Assembly: GCF_900110615.1 (NCBI RefSeq)
Contig: NZ_FOEI01000002.1
Span: forward strand, 62,001 to 126,000
Reading direction: 5' to 3'
DNA: 64,000 nt
DNA from: Flavobacterium urocaniciphilum
GTDB lineage: Bacteria; Bacteroidota; Bacteroidia; Flavobacteriales; Flavobacteriaceae
Shown: in pieces, positions 45,097 to 52,934 of the stretch
How positions within the stretch are numbered: position 1 is the first letter of the stretch
Layout of the letters: each line of letters opens with the position of its first letter
Notes under the pieces: generated by a model
Seen by the model: the letters and a program-made list of their open reading frames with translations, nothing else
What the model was told of the DNA's origin: nothing
The model's database searches: none
Program-made: the position numbers and the translations under genes

Positions 45097-45134
45097 AAAA
45101 AAAGGACCAAAATTTAAATTTTGGTCCTTTTTTT
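45097..45134. terminator. Bidirectional terminator, perfect 38-bp palindrome
   Basis: Bases 45097-45134 are a perfect palindrome with 19-bp arms: seven A, GGACC, then AT-rich centre, and the mirror image. It overlaps the minus-strand gene's stop codon and ends both convergent transcripts. Confidence 0.9.
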
Positions 45135-45906
45135 ATAATTCATCATCCATTTTATTGCTTTCATTTTTCAATTTTCTCGATTTGATAGCTTTCATTACTA
45201 AAGGTAATGTTGTTATTAGAATTAAAGTAAGGATGATATATTCGATATAATGTTTTAAGTCGATATTAAATTGCTCTAAACAAATTTGGTATAAATAATG
45301 ACCAGAACACACTAAAATGAACGACCATAAGAAAGAGCTTAAAATATTATAAAGCATAAACTTGCTCTTTTTCATATGAACGATTCCGGCAATAATTGGT
45401 ACGAAAGTTCTAACGATTGGTAAAAAACGAGCAATAATAATGGCTTTTGCACCATGTTTTTGAAAAAAGTCTTCCGATTGATATAGGTATTTTTTCTTAA
45501 ATACAAAATTATCATTTCTATTGTATAAACCTTTTCCATAAGTTGCGCCAAACCAATATCCAAATGCATTTCCGATGATTCCAGCAATAGCAATTAATCC
45601 AGCAATTAAAAATACAGGTTGATATCCTTCCGGTAAAAAGGTAAGCGGTTCTGCTAATTTTTCGCAATAGATTCCAGATAAAAACAATAAACTATCGCCA
45701 GGTAAAAAGAACCCAACGAATAATCCAGTTTCGGCAAAAACAATAAATAAAACTAACCAAATACCGATAGAAACACCACCAACTTCATAATTAATATAAA
45801 ATTCAGGATTGAATAATTTAGAAAAGCGAAATTTTTCTTCTCCTTCTACGGCTTGTAATAAAAAGTTAAGTTTTATGTTTTGAAATATATTAAATTGCTC
45901 CTTCAT
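45133..45906 (-). CDS. DedA family membrane protein
   Basis: 257 residues from ATG 45906, inside the end of the symporter gene (17-nt overlap). SNARE-associated/DedA family: GFFLPGDSLLFLSGI and ARFLPIVRTFVPIIAG, the two re-entrant half-helix motifs, with 4-5 membrane segments and a charged tail (ESNKMDDEL). Members have been linked to lipid flipping and proton-motive-force maintenance; the exact substrate here is unknown. Coupled to the upstream symporter. Confidence 0.9.
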   Translation of the reverse strand: MKEQFNIFQNIKLNFLLQAVEGEEKFRFSKLFNPEFYINYEVGGVSIGIWLVLFIVFAETGLFVGFFLPGDSLLFLSGIYCEKLAEPLTFLPEGYQPVFLIAGLIAIAGIIGNAFGYWFGATYGKGLYNRNDNFVFKKKYLYQSEDFFQKHGAKAIIIARFLPIVRTFVPIIAGIVHMKKSKFMLYNILSSFLWSFILVCSGHYLYQICLEQFNIDLKHYIEYIILTLILITTLPLVMKAIKSRKLKNESNKMDDEL

Positions 45907-47137
45907 TTTCTTCTGATTTAGATTCCCATTTGTCAATTGCGGCAGTAGAAAGTGCATTTCCTAATACATTTGTCATACTTCTTGCCATATCACAAAAATG
46001 GTCAATTGGTAAAATTAATGCGATTCCTTCTGGTGGAATACCAAACATCGCACATGTTGCTACAACTACAATTAATGAAGCTCTAGGAACTCCAGCAACA
46101 CCTTTACTAGTAAGCATTAAAACTAACAACATGGTTAATTGTTCAGGAATCGACATGTCAATTCCGTAAACTTGAGCAATAAAAATACTAGCAAATGTCA
46201 TGTACATCATACTTCCGTCAAGATTAAAAGAATAACCCAGAGGTAAAGTGAACGAAACAATTTTCGGCTGACATCCAAAACGTTCTAATTCTTCTACCAT
46301 TTTAGGGAAAACAGCTTCTGAACTAGTGGTTGAAAATGCAATTAATAATGGACTTTTGATTCTTTCTAATAATGTAAATAAACGCTTTCCTAAAATTAAA
46401 TAGCCAACTGCTAATAAAATTAACCATAAGACTAAAATTCCAATAACAAAGGCTCCTAAATATTTGGCATATAATGTAAATACTTCAAATCCGTGTTTCG
46501 CAATAGCACTTGCAACGGCTCCTAAAACTCCTAATGGAGCGGTCCACATGATGTAAGAAACCATTTTTAAAACTACGTGAGCAGTAGTGTCAAGTAGTTT
46601 AATGATTGGTTTTGCTTCTTTTTTGCTAAATGCTGCTAAAGCCACACCAAATAAGATTGAGAAAATTACAATTTGTAAAATTTCATTTGTTGCAAAAGCT
46701 TCAAATAAACTTTTTGGGATAACGTGTTTTACAAACTCTTCTAATGAAAAACCTTTTGAATTTTCAACTAATTCTGAGGCTGCAGAAGTATCGTCTAATC
46801 GAATTGAGGTTCCTTTTCCTGGGGCGAAAAAGTTAACTAAAACCATTCCTAATAATAAAGAAATCAGCGAAGCAGAAATGAACCAAGCCATGGCTTTTCC
46901 ACCAACTCTTCCTACCATTTTCATATCACCCATTTTGGCAATTCCAACTACTAATGTTGAAAATACTAAAGGTGCAATTATCATTTGAACTAAACGAATG
47001 AATATGGTTCCAAGAAGTTTAATATTTTTAGAAAATGTTTCAATTGAATCTTGAAATTGATAATGTACAATTCCTCCTAAAGCCACACCAATAACTAGCG
47101 AAACGATAATCAGTATAAAAAGTTTGTTGTTTTTCAC
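45890..47137 (-). CDS. Dicarboxylate/amino acid:cation symporter (DAACS)
   Basis: 415 residues, GltP/DctA-type. Visible: two hairpin loops, FSTTSSEAVFPKM (HP1 serine loop) and SKGVAGVPRASLIVV (HP2), GYSFNLDGSMMY in TM7 (NMDGT variant), and TM8 DHFCDMARSMTNVLGNA. Eight membrane helices plus the hairpins. Imports glutamate, aspartate or C4-dicarboxylates with Na+ or H+; the residues alone do not fix which. Overlaps the DedA gene by 17 nt. Confidence 0.93.
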   Translation of the reverse strand: MKNNKLFILIIVSLVIGVALGGIVHYQFQDSIETFSKNIKLLGTIFIRLVQMIIAPLVFSTLVVGIAKMGDMKMVGRVGGKAMAWFISASLISLLLGMVLVNFFAPGKGTSIRLDDTSAASELVENSKGFSLEEFVKHVIPKSLFEAFATNEILQIVIFSILFGVALAAFSKKEAKPIIKLLDTTAHVVLKMVSYIMWTAPLGVLGAVASAIAKHGFEVFTLYAKYLGAFVIGILVLWLILLAVGYLILGKRLFTLLERIKSPLLIAFSTTSSEAVFPKMVEELERFGCQPKIVSFTLPLGYSFNLDGSMMYMTFASIFIAQVYGIDMSIPEQLTMLLVLMLTSKGVAGVPRASLIVVVATCAMFGIPPEGIALILPIDHFCDMARSMTNVLGNALSTAAIDKWESKSEENEGAI

Positions 47138-47229
47138 GATACGAAAGTTTGTTTTTATTTTAGTGTGTGAAAATAGGCATATTTTTTGAAAAAAGTGCTA
47201 CTTTTAACCTCGTTTTAAAATTTATAACC

Positions 47230-49143
47230 ATGAAGAAGTATATTTTTCTCATTTTCAGTATTGTTACTATGAATGCAAACGCTCAGGAAAATTTAACGCC
47301 AGAAAAATTATGGCAAATTGGTAGAGTAACTCCAATTGGAATTTCTAAAGATGGAAAATCTTTAATATACAAAGTAGGAACACCAAACATTCAAGAAAAT
47401 AAAATCATTTCAAAGTTTTATTCTGTGCCTGTTGGTGGAGGAAATGCTACATTATTAGAGAAAATTGACGGATTGGTTGCTGATAAAAATATTTCTCCGT
47501 CTGGTAAAGAAAAATTGTTAAATAATGCTGTTAAAGTAGAAAAATTATTGGGTTCTGATTTATATCCTGAATTAACCAAAACAACTGCTCAGGTATATGA
47601 TAACTTAGATTATCGTCATTGGGATACTTGGAATGATGGTACGCATAATCATGTTTTTATTGAAACTATTGGTTCAGAAACAGAAAATGTTTTGCCAGCA
47701 ATCGACATCATGAAAAACGAACCTTATGATTCGCCTCAAAAACCACATGGTGGAGATGAAGATTATATTTGGTCTCCAGATGGAACTAAAGTTATTTATG
47801 TATGTAAGAAAAAAGCAGGAACTGCATACGCTTTAAGTACAAATACCGATTTGTATGAATACGATATCAATACGCAAAAAACTAGAAATTTAACGGAAAC
47901 TAATTTAGGTTACGATACGCATCCATCTTTTTCGCCTCAAGGAGATTTAACTTGGTTGCAAATGAAACGTGATGGTTATGAAGCTGATAAAAATGATATT
48001 ATTGTGCGTCATAAAGGAATGGATATCAATTTAACAGCTAGTTGGGACGGTACGGTTGATAGCTTCTTATGGAGTAAAGATGGTAAAAAAGTATATTTTA
48101 TTGCACCAGTTGGTGGAACAAAACAATTGTTTGAGGTTAATTTCCCTGGTTTAGCAAGAATTGCTGTTAGAGTTGTTCAAATAACAGATGGGAATTTTGA
48201 TGTAAGTGGATTTGTTGGATTTTCGGGAACTTCTGTTTTAGTAACTAGAACTTCTCATACAATGGCTACTGAAGTTTTTTCTTATGATTTAACTAAAAAA
48301 TCTTGGAAACAAATAACTAAAGTAAATGATGAATTTTATTCAAAAATTGCAAAATGTACTTCTGAAAAAAGAATAGTAACTACTACTGATGGTAAGAAAA
48401 TGGTTGTTTGGGTAATTTTACCACCAAACTTCGATAAAACTAAAAAATATCCAACACTTTTATATTGTCAAGGTGGACCACAAAGTGCTTTAACACAATA
48501 TTATTCTTTCAGATGGAATTTTCAATTAATGGCTTCTCAAGGCTATATTGTAGTGGCTCCGAACAGAAGAGGAATGCCAGGGCATGGGGTGAAATGGAAC
48601 GAACAAATTTCAGGAGATTGGGGCGGACAAGTAATGGACGATTATTTAGCAGCAATCGATGATATTTCAAAAGAAGCGTATGTAGATAAAAACCGACTTG
48701 GAGCTGTTGGTGCGAGTTACGGAGGGTATTCGGTATTTCAATTAGCGGGAATTCATAAAAACCGTTTTAAAACGTTTATTTCTCACTGTGGAATTTTCAA
48801 TACAGAAAGTATGTATGGAACAACAGAAGAAGTTTTCTTTACAAATTGGGATTCAGGTGGAGCTTATTGGGAAAAAGATAATAAAATTGCTCAAAAAACA
48901 TATAACGAATTCAACCCGATTAAATTGGTTAACAATTGGAATACACCAATCATGATTATTCAAGGTGGAAAAGATTATCGTGTGCCAATTGGTCAAGGTC
49001 AAGAAGCATTCCAAGCAGCGCAATTAAAAGGAATCAAAAGTAAGTTTTTGCTATTTCCAGATGAAAATCACTGGGTGTTAAAACCACAAAATGCGTTGGT
49101 TTGGCAAGGTGAGTTTTTCAAATGGTTGAAAGAAACTTTGTAA
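47230..49143 (+). CDS. S9-family peptidase, exported (DPP4/acyl-peptidase-like)
   Basis: 637 residues from ATG 47230, the start that gives a clean signal peptide (about 1-19, ends ANAQ). Residues about 20-380 contain WD40/PD40-like propeller repeats (DEDYIWSPDGTKVIYV, DGTVDSFLWSKDGKKVYFI). The C-terminal hydrolase has S496 in GASYGG, D582 in GGKDYRVP and H614 in DENHWV, with HGVKWNEQISGDWGG before the nucleophile. Probably trims peptides in the periplasm. Distinct subfamily from the S9A enzyme at 31407. Confidence 0.9.
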   Translation: MKKYIFLIFSIVTMNANAQENLTPEKLWQIGRVTPIGISKDGKSLIYKVGTPNIQENKIISKFYSVPVGGGNATLLEKIDGLVADKNISPSGKEKLLNNAVKVEKLLGSDLYPELTKTTAQVYDNLDYRHWDTWNDGTHNHVFIETIGSETENVLPAIDIMKNEPYDSPQKPHGGDEDYIWSPDGTKVIYVCKKKAGTAYALSTNTDLYEYDINTQKTRNLTETNLGYDTHPSFSPQGDLTWLQMKRDGYEADKNDIIVRHKGMDINLTASWDGTVDSFLWSKDGKKVYFIAPVGGTKQLFEVNFPGLARIAVRVVQITDGNFDVSGFVGFSGTSVLVTRTSHTMATEVFSYDLTKKSWKQITKVNDEFYSKIAKCTSEKRIVTTTDGKKMVVWVILPPNFDKTKKYPTLLYCQGGPQSALTQYYSFRWNFQLMASQGYIVVAPNRRGMPGHGVKWNEQISGDWGGQVMDDYLAAIDDISKEAYVDKNRLGAVGASYGGYSVFQLAGIHKNRFKTFISHCGIFNTESMYGTTEEVFFTNWDSGGAYWEKDNKIAQKTYNEFNPIKLVNNWNTPIMIIQGGKDYRVPIGQGQEAFQAAQLKGIKSKFLLFPDENHWVLKPQNALVWQGEFFKWLKETL

Positions 49144-49285
49144 TGTGTCGATTAGACAATTTGTCAATTAGCCGATTTTATATATAAATCAGGCCTAACA
49201 GGTTTCTAAAGGCTATTAGGTTTTAAAATAAATTAAAAATTTACAATAACAATTCTTCCCTCCTTTGGAGGGAGATAGAAGGAGG
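49142..49285. repeat. Composite spacer: 8-bp repeats, CCTAA/TTAGG hairpin, CCTCC/GGAGG hairpin
   Basis: Three blocks. 49142-49181: 8-bp words of RATTWGNC type (GATTAGAC, AATTTGTC, AATTAGCC and a variant). 49192-49220: a degenerate stem beginning CCTAACAGG and ending TTAGG. 49258-49272: CCCTCC/GGAGGG with a TTT loop, with GGAGG again at 49281-49285. The last GGAGG sits 6 nt before the next ATG and could act as a Shine-Dalgarno, unusual in this group. Confidence 0.65.
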
Positions 49286-49291
49286 CTTTAG

Positions 49292-50530
49292 ATGCAATCA
49301 TACAACATCATAATTATTGGCGGTGGCGCGGCTGGTTTTTTTTCTGCGATTAATATTGTAGAGAAAAATCCGAAGTTAAAAGTCGCAATATTAGAACGCG
49401 GTAAGGAATGTTTAACGAAGGTTAAAATTTCTGGCGGCGGTCGTTGTAATGTAACGCATGCTTGTTTTGTTCCGAATGAATTAGTAAAATTTTATCCACG
49501 TGGCGAAAGAGAATTAAAAGGTCCGTTCTCGCAATTTTGCTCCGGTGATACCATTGAATGGTTCGAAAAACGAGGTGTCGAATTAAAAATTGAAGAAGAC
49601 GGAAGAATGTTTCCTGTTACTGATTCTTCACAAACGATTATTGATTGTTTTGAAAAAGAAGTAAAACGATTAGGGATCAAAGTTTTTACATCTCAAAGTG
49701 TGCAATCGTTGTTTTTTAATAAAGACGAACAATGGAAAATTGAGACTCAACATGATGTTTTTCTAGCAGATAAAATTGTGGTTGCCACAGGAAGCAATCC
49801 AAAAATTTGGGAACTATTACATGAAATGGGTCACGAAATTGTGTCTCCAGTTCCTTCACTTTTCACTTTTAATATTTCCGATAAACGAATTAAAGATTTA
49901 ATGGGGCTTTCCGCGCATGCGAGTGTGCAAGTGAAAAATTCAACCCGAGGCAAAGCCGAACGGAGCGGAGCTAAATTAAAAGCTTCTGGACCCTTATTAA
50001 TTACGCATTGGGGTTTGTCTGGTCCTGGTATTTTACGACTTTCAGCTTGGGGAGCACGTGAATTATTTGATAAAAAATATTGTTTTGTACTTCAAGTCAA
50101 TTGGTTAGATGAGGTTTCATTTGATGAAGCTATTGAACAATTAAAGGAAATTAAAGAGGAAAATAATAAAAAACTAATTGGCAAATTTTGTCCGTTTTCT
50201 TTCCCTAAACGATTATGGGAAAATATTGTTGTTGCCTCTGAAATTTCATTAAATTCGAAATGGGCAGATATAAATAAAAAACAAATCAATGCTTTGGCCA
50301 ATCAGTTAACCAATGCCGAATTTCAAGTCAATGGGAAAAGCACTTTTAAAGAAGAATTTGTAACGGCAGGTGGAATCGATTTAAAAGAAATTAATTTCAA
50401 AACCATGCAAAGTAAAGTATTGCCAAATGTTTATTTTGCTGGTGAAGTGGTGAATATTGATGCGATTACGGGAGGATTTAATTTTCAGAATGCTTGGACA
50501 AGCGGATTTATTGTTGCTGAAAATATATAA
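49292..50530 (+). CDS. HI0933/YhiN-like flavoprotein
   Basis: 412 residues. N-terminal IIIIGGGAAGFFSAINI binds FAD, followed by AILERGKECLTKVKISGGGRCNVTHA, the diagnostic SGGGRCN motif of the family. Mid region VVATGSNPKIWELL and LITHWGLSGPGILRLS; C-terminal GGIDLKEINFKTMQSK and FAGEVVNIDAITGGFNFQNAWTSG. Function of the family is unresolved (annotated as aminoacetone oxidase-like). It has an SD-like GGAGG upstream, provided by a spacer repeat. Confidence 0.9.
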   Translation: MQSYNIIIIGGGAAGFFSAINIVEKNPKLKVAILERGKECLTKVKISGGGRCNVTHACFVPNELVKFYPRGERELKGPFSQFCSGDTIEWFEKRGVELKIEEDGRMFPVTDSSQTIIDCFEKEVKRLGIKVFTSQSVQSLFFNKDEQWKIETQHDVFLADKIVVATGSNPKIWELLHEMGHEIVSPVPSLFTFNISDKRIKDLMGLSAHASVQVKNSTRGKAERSGAKLKASGPLLITHWGLSGPGILRLSAWGARELFDKKYCFVLQVNWLDEVSFDEAIEQLKEIKEENNKKLIGKFCPFSFPKRLWENIVVASEISLNSKWADINKKQINALANQLTNAEFQVNGKSTFKEEFVTAGGIDLKEINFKTMQSKVLPNVYFAGEVVNIDAITGGFNFQNAWTSGFIVAENI

Positions 50531-50533
50531 AAA

Positions 50534-50558
50534 AACCAACTTATAGTTGGTTGTAATT
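50534..50558. terminator. Hairpin between convergent genes
   Basis: AACCAACT (50534-50541) pairs with AGTTGGTT (50545-50552), loop TAT; A run to the left and a short T run to the right. It serves the flavoprotein gene and possibly the convergent gene. Confidence 0.75.
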
Positions 50559-51086
50559 TTAAACTTCTCTACCGCTATCTAAAGAATTTTGCATATCTTT
50601 TAATTCTTGCCATTTTCCTTCATACGCAAATTTAGCTTGTTTAGGCCATGTACTTGGGTCGTAAATTTGATATCGTTCTCCAGCTTTGCTTAATATTTCT
50701 CTTAATCTGTCTATGGAAGATTCTGCTAAAGCTTTCCAAGTTAAAATCCCAGAAGTATTAAATAAAGTTTCTATTTTCGGACCAATTCCTTCAACTATTT
50801 TTAAATCATTTTCTTTGATTTTTTTTCCTAATATTTCCTTGGCCGATACAGAATCAAAAGATTTTTGAGAAATTGTTGTGTCAACAAATTGATTGGTTTT
50901 ATAGAATTCTAAATTTAATTTATCAACTTCTGCTTGTAAGTCTTTTTTTTCTAAGAGACATTTTTCAAATTCAAATTTTAAATTACTATCAGAATTTACA
51001 TTTGATTTAGAAGTTAATTTACCTATCAAATAACCAATAATTCCAAAAATTAATGCAATAGATGCTAATTGTAAATAATTATCCAT
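50559..51086 (-). CDS. Membrane-anchored helix-hairpin-helix protein
   Basis: 175 residues. One N-terminal membrane helix (about 6-23, LASIALIFGIIGYLIG), a coiled-coil-like segment (about 35-65), then a helix-hairpin-helix domain: DLKIVEGIGPKIETLFN and GILTWKALAESSIDRLREIL, closing with DPSTWPKQAKFAYEGKWQELKDMQ. HhH folds usually bind DNA non-specifically through the GxGxK turn, here GIGPK. The tail is conserved in Bacteroidota as far as I recall, but the function is unknown. A DNA-membrane tether is possible. Confidence 0.78.
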   Translation of the reverse strand: MDNYLQLASIALIFGIIGYLIGKLTSKSNVNSDSNLKFEFEKCLLEKKDLQAEVDKLNLEFYKTNQFVDTTISQKSFDSVSAKEILGKKIKENDLKIVEGIGPKIETLFNTSGILTWKALAESSIDRLREILSKAGERYQIYDPSTWPKQAKFAYEGKWQELKDMQNSLDSGREV

Positions 51087-51169
51087 AATTGAGAGTTTTT
51101 AATTAAAGACATCAAAATTAGTGAATTTTTTAATTAAAAAGTTAAAAATCAGATAATTATATAAAAAAT

Positions 51170-51649
51170 TTAGAAATTATTTAAATAATAAATACTAAAG
51201 GTTAAAAGTGTAGCAAATGAAACCCAAGCTAAATAAGGGATTAACATATAACTTGCTTTTGGATTAATTGGTTTAAATAATTTATAGCATTCAAAAATCA
51301 CTAACAACAACAAAATAATTTCAATAGAAGCTAATAGTAAATTTTGTAATCCAAAAAATAAGTACGACCATAAAGCGTTTAAAGCCAATTGAAAAACAAA
51401 ATATTTCAAAGCGTTTTTAACTTCTTTTGTTTGGGATTCCATTTCATTCCAAATTAATCCAGCAGCAGTTCCCATTAAAATGTATAACATGGTCCAAACG
51501 GGTGCAAATATCCAATTCGGTGGATTGAAAATTGGTTTTATCAAAGTTGGATACCAAGTGTTGATAGAAGATTGAGTGATTTTTCCAGATAAAAAACCAA
51601 CCGTTAAACAAACAGTGATGCAATATAAAATTCGTAGATATTTCTTCAT
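51170..51649 (-). CDS. tspO: TspO/MBR family protein
   Basis: 159 residues from ATG 51649; an upstream TTG at 51667 falls inside the -7 element and is rejected. Five hydrophobic helices and the family signatures WYPTLIKPIFNPPNWIFAPVWT and NALWSYLFFGLQN. TspO proteins bind tetrapyrroles and isoprenoid-type lipids in the membrane; the role here is not defined. It is divergent from mvaD across a 90-nt spacer. Confidence 0.92.
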   Translation of the reverse strand: MKKYLRILYCITVCLTVGFLSGKITQSSINTWYPTLIKPIFNPPNWIFAPVWTMLYILMGTAAGLIWNEMESQTKEVKNALKYFVFQLALNALWSYLFFGLQNLLLASIEIILLLLVIFECYKLFKPINPKASYMLIPYLAWVSFATLLTFSIYYLNNF

Positions 51650-51664
51650 TTTAAAAATTTTATT

Positions 51665-51672
51665 CAAAGATA
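51665..51672 (-). promoter_or_regulatory. tspO: -7 element of tspO
   Basis: Minus-strand TATCTTTG (51672-51665), exact consensus, 15 nt before the ATG at 51649. No TTG at the expected distance; the spacer repeat occupies that place. Confidence 0.55.
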
Positions 51673-51677
51673 TTAAA

Positions 51678-51712
51678 ACTTCTGACTTCTATCTTCTGAC
51701 TTCTAACTTCCT
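51678..51712. repeat. 7-bp tandem repeat between divergent tspO and mvaD
   Basis: Five head-to-tail words of ACTTCTR type (two of them ACTTCTA, one ACTTCTG, two variants). The array fills the gap between the -7 elements of tspO (51665-51672) and mvaD (51717-51724), so it covers the place of both -33 elements. Confidence 0.8.
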
Positions 51713-51716
51713 TTTT

Positions 51717-51724
51717 TATCTTTG
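51717..51724 (+). promoter_or_regulatory. mvaD: -7 element of mvaD
   Basis: TATCTTTG, exact TAnnTTTG consensus, 14 nt before the ATG. A TCTG of the repeat array (51695-51698) lies 18 nt upstream, the only -33-like candidate. Confidence 0.6.
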
Positions 51725-51738
51725 TCAAAAATTTTTTT

Positions 51739-52830
51739 ATGTTCACGGATAAAGATTTTATTCTTTCAAATTATAATTCAATTGAAAAGGCTTCATTTTC
51801 TTGGAGTGCGCCAAGTAATATTGCATTAGTTAAATATTGGGGTAAAAAGGAAAATGGCGATCAAATTCCTGCTAATCCTTCAATAAGTTTTACATTGAAA
51901 AATTGTAAAACAATTACTTCTGTAGCGATAACTTCAAAAGATGAAAAAGAAAATTTTTCTTTCGACTTATTATTTGAAGGAAAGCCAAAAGAAGATTTCA
52001 AACCAAAAATCCAAAAATTCTTAGAGAGAATTTATCCGTATTGTCCGTATTTAAAAGAATATCATTTTGTAATTGATACCCAAAATACGTTTCCACATAG
52101 TTCTGGAATAGCGTCTTCTGCATCTGGAATGGCAGCTATTGCGATGAATATTATGAGTTTGGAAAAAGCCATTCAACCCGAAATTTCTGAAGAATATTTT
52201 TATGCAAAATCATCTTTCTTAGCACGTTTAGGGTCGGGTAGTGCATGTAGAAGCATTAAAGGAAATGTGGTTGCTTGGGGAGAAAATGTAACAATTAAAA
52301 ATAGTTCCGACTTATTTGGTGTAGAATTTGATGCTATTCATTCGAATTTTCATAATTTTCAAGATACTATTTTATTAGTAGATAAAGGAGAAAAACAAGT
52401 TTCAAGTACGGTTGGGCATAATTTAATGCATAATCATCCGTTTGCTGAACAACGTTTTGAGCAAGCACATGACAATATTGCAAAAATTGTTGCGTTATTA
52501 GAATCGGGAAATGTAACGGATTTTATGAGTTTGGTAGAAAGTGAAGCGTTAACATTACACGCTATGATGATGACATCAATGCCTTATTTTATTCTAATGA
52601 AACCAAATACTTTGGAAATAATTAATAAAATTTGGAAATTCAGAAATGAAACGCAAACACCTGTGTGTTTTACATTAGATGCTGGTGCAAATGTGCACGT
52701 TTTGTATCCTTCATCTGTGAAAGAAAAAGTGTTGCAATTTATTCAGAACGAATTAGTTGGCTATTGTCAAAATGGTCAGTATATTTGTGACGAAATTGGA
52801 AATGGTAGTCAGTTGCTAATTAATAATTAA
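51739..52830 (+). CDS. mvaD: Diphosphomevalonate decarboxylase
   Basis: A 363-residue GHMP-fold enzyme. It decarboxylates mevalonate diphosphate to isopentenyl diphosphate with ATP. Signatures: SAPSNIALVKYWGKKE near residue 25, PHSSGIASSASGMAAIA (the GHMP P-loop variant), LARLGSGSACRSI, and the catalytic Asp in TLDAGANVHVLYP. The last codons and stop are built from the 7-bp repeat that follows (…LINN). Mevalonate kinase lies downstream. Confidence 0.93.
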   Translation: MFTDKDFILSNYNSIEKASFSWSAPSNIALVKYWGKKENGDQIPANPSISFTLKNCKTITSVAITSKDEKENFSFDLLFEGKPKEDFKPKIQKFLERIYPYCPYLKEYHFVIDTQNTFPHSSGIASSASGMAAIAMNIMSLEKAIQPEISEEYFYAKSSFLARLGSGSACRSIKGNVVAWGENVTIKNSSDLFGVEFDAIHSNFHNFQDTILLVDKGEKQVSSTVGHNLMHNHPFAEQRFEQAHDNIAKIVALLESGNVTDFMSLVESEALTLHAMMMTSMPYFILMKPNTLEIINKIWKFRNETQTPVCFTLDAGANVHVLYPSSVKEKVLQFIQNELVGYCQNGQYICDEIGNGSQLLINN

Positions 52831-52863
52831 CAATTAATAATTGATAATTAACAATTGATAATA
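52816..52863. repeat. 7-bp tandem repeat over the mvaD stop codon
   Basis: Six units of ATTRAYA (52819-52860: ATTAATA, ATTAACA or ATTGATA each) run head to tail through the end of mvaD into the spacer. The first one and a half units are coding and give the LINN tail. Confidence 0.85.
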
Positions 52864-52881
52864 AAGATTTAAATTAATTTG

Positions 52882-52889
52882 TATCTTTA
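52882..52889 (+). promoter_or_regulatory. Weak -7 element before the mevalonate kinase gene
   Basis: TATCTTTA, one mismatch, 45 nt before the ATG; a small ATCTTT/AAAGAT inverted repeat (52883-52897) overlaps it. Confidence 0.35.
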
Positions 52890-52934
52890 CTAAAGATAAC
52901 TAAGTATAAAATACTGTAAACTGTATACTAAAAC

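Noticed and set aside
51650-51667. TTG start of tspO at 51667
   Set aside because: It lies inside the exact -7 element TATCTTTG, so it cannot be in the transcript.
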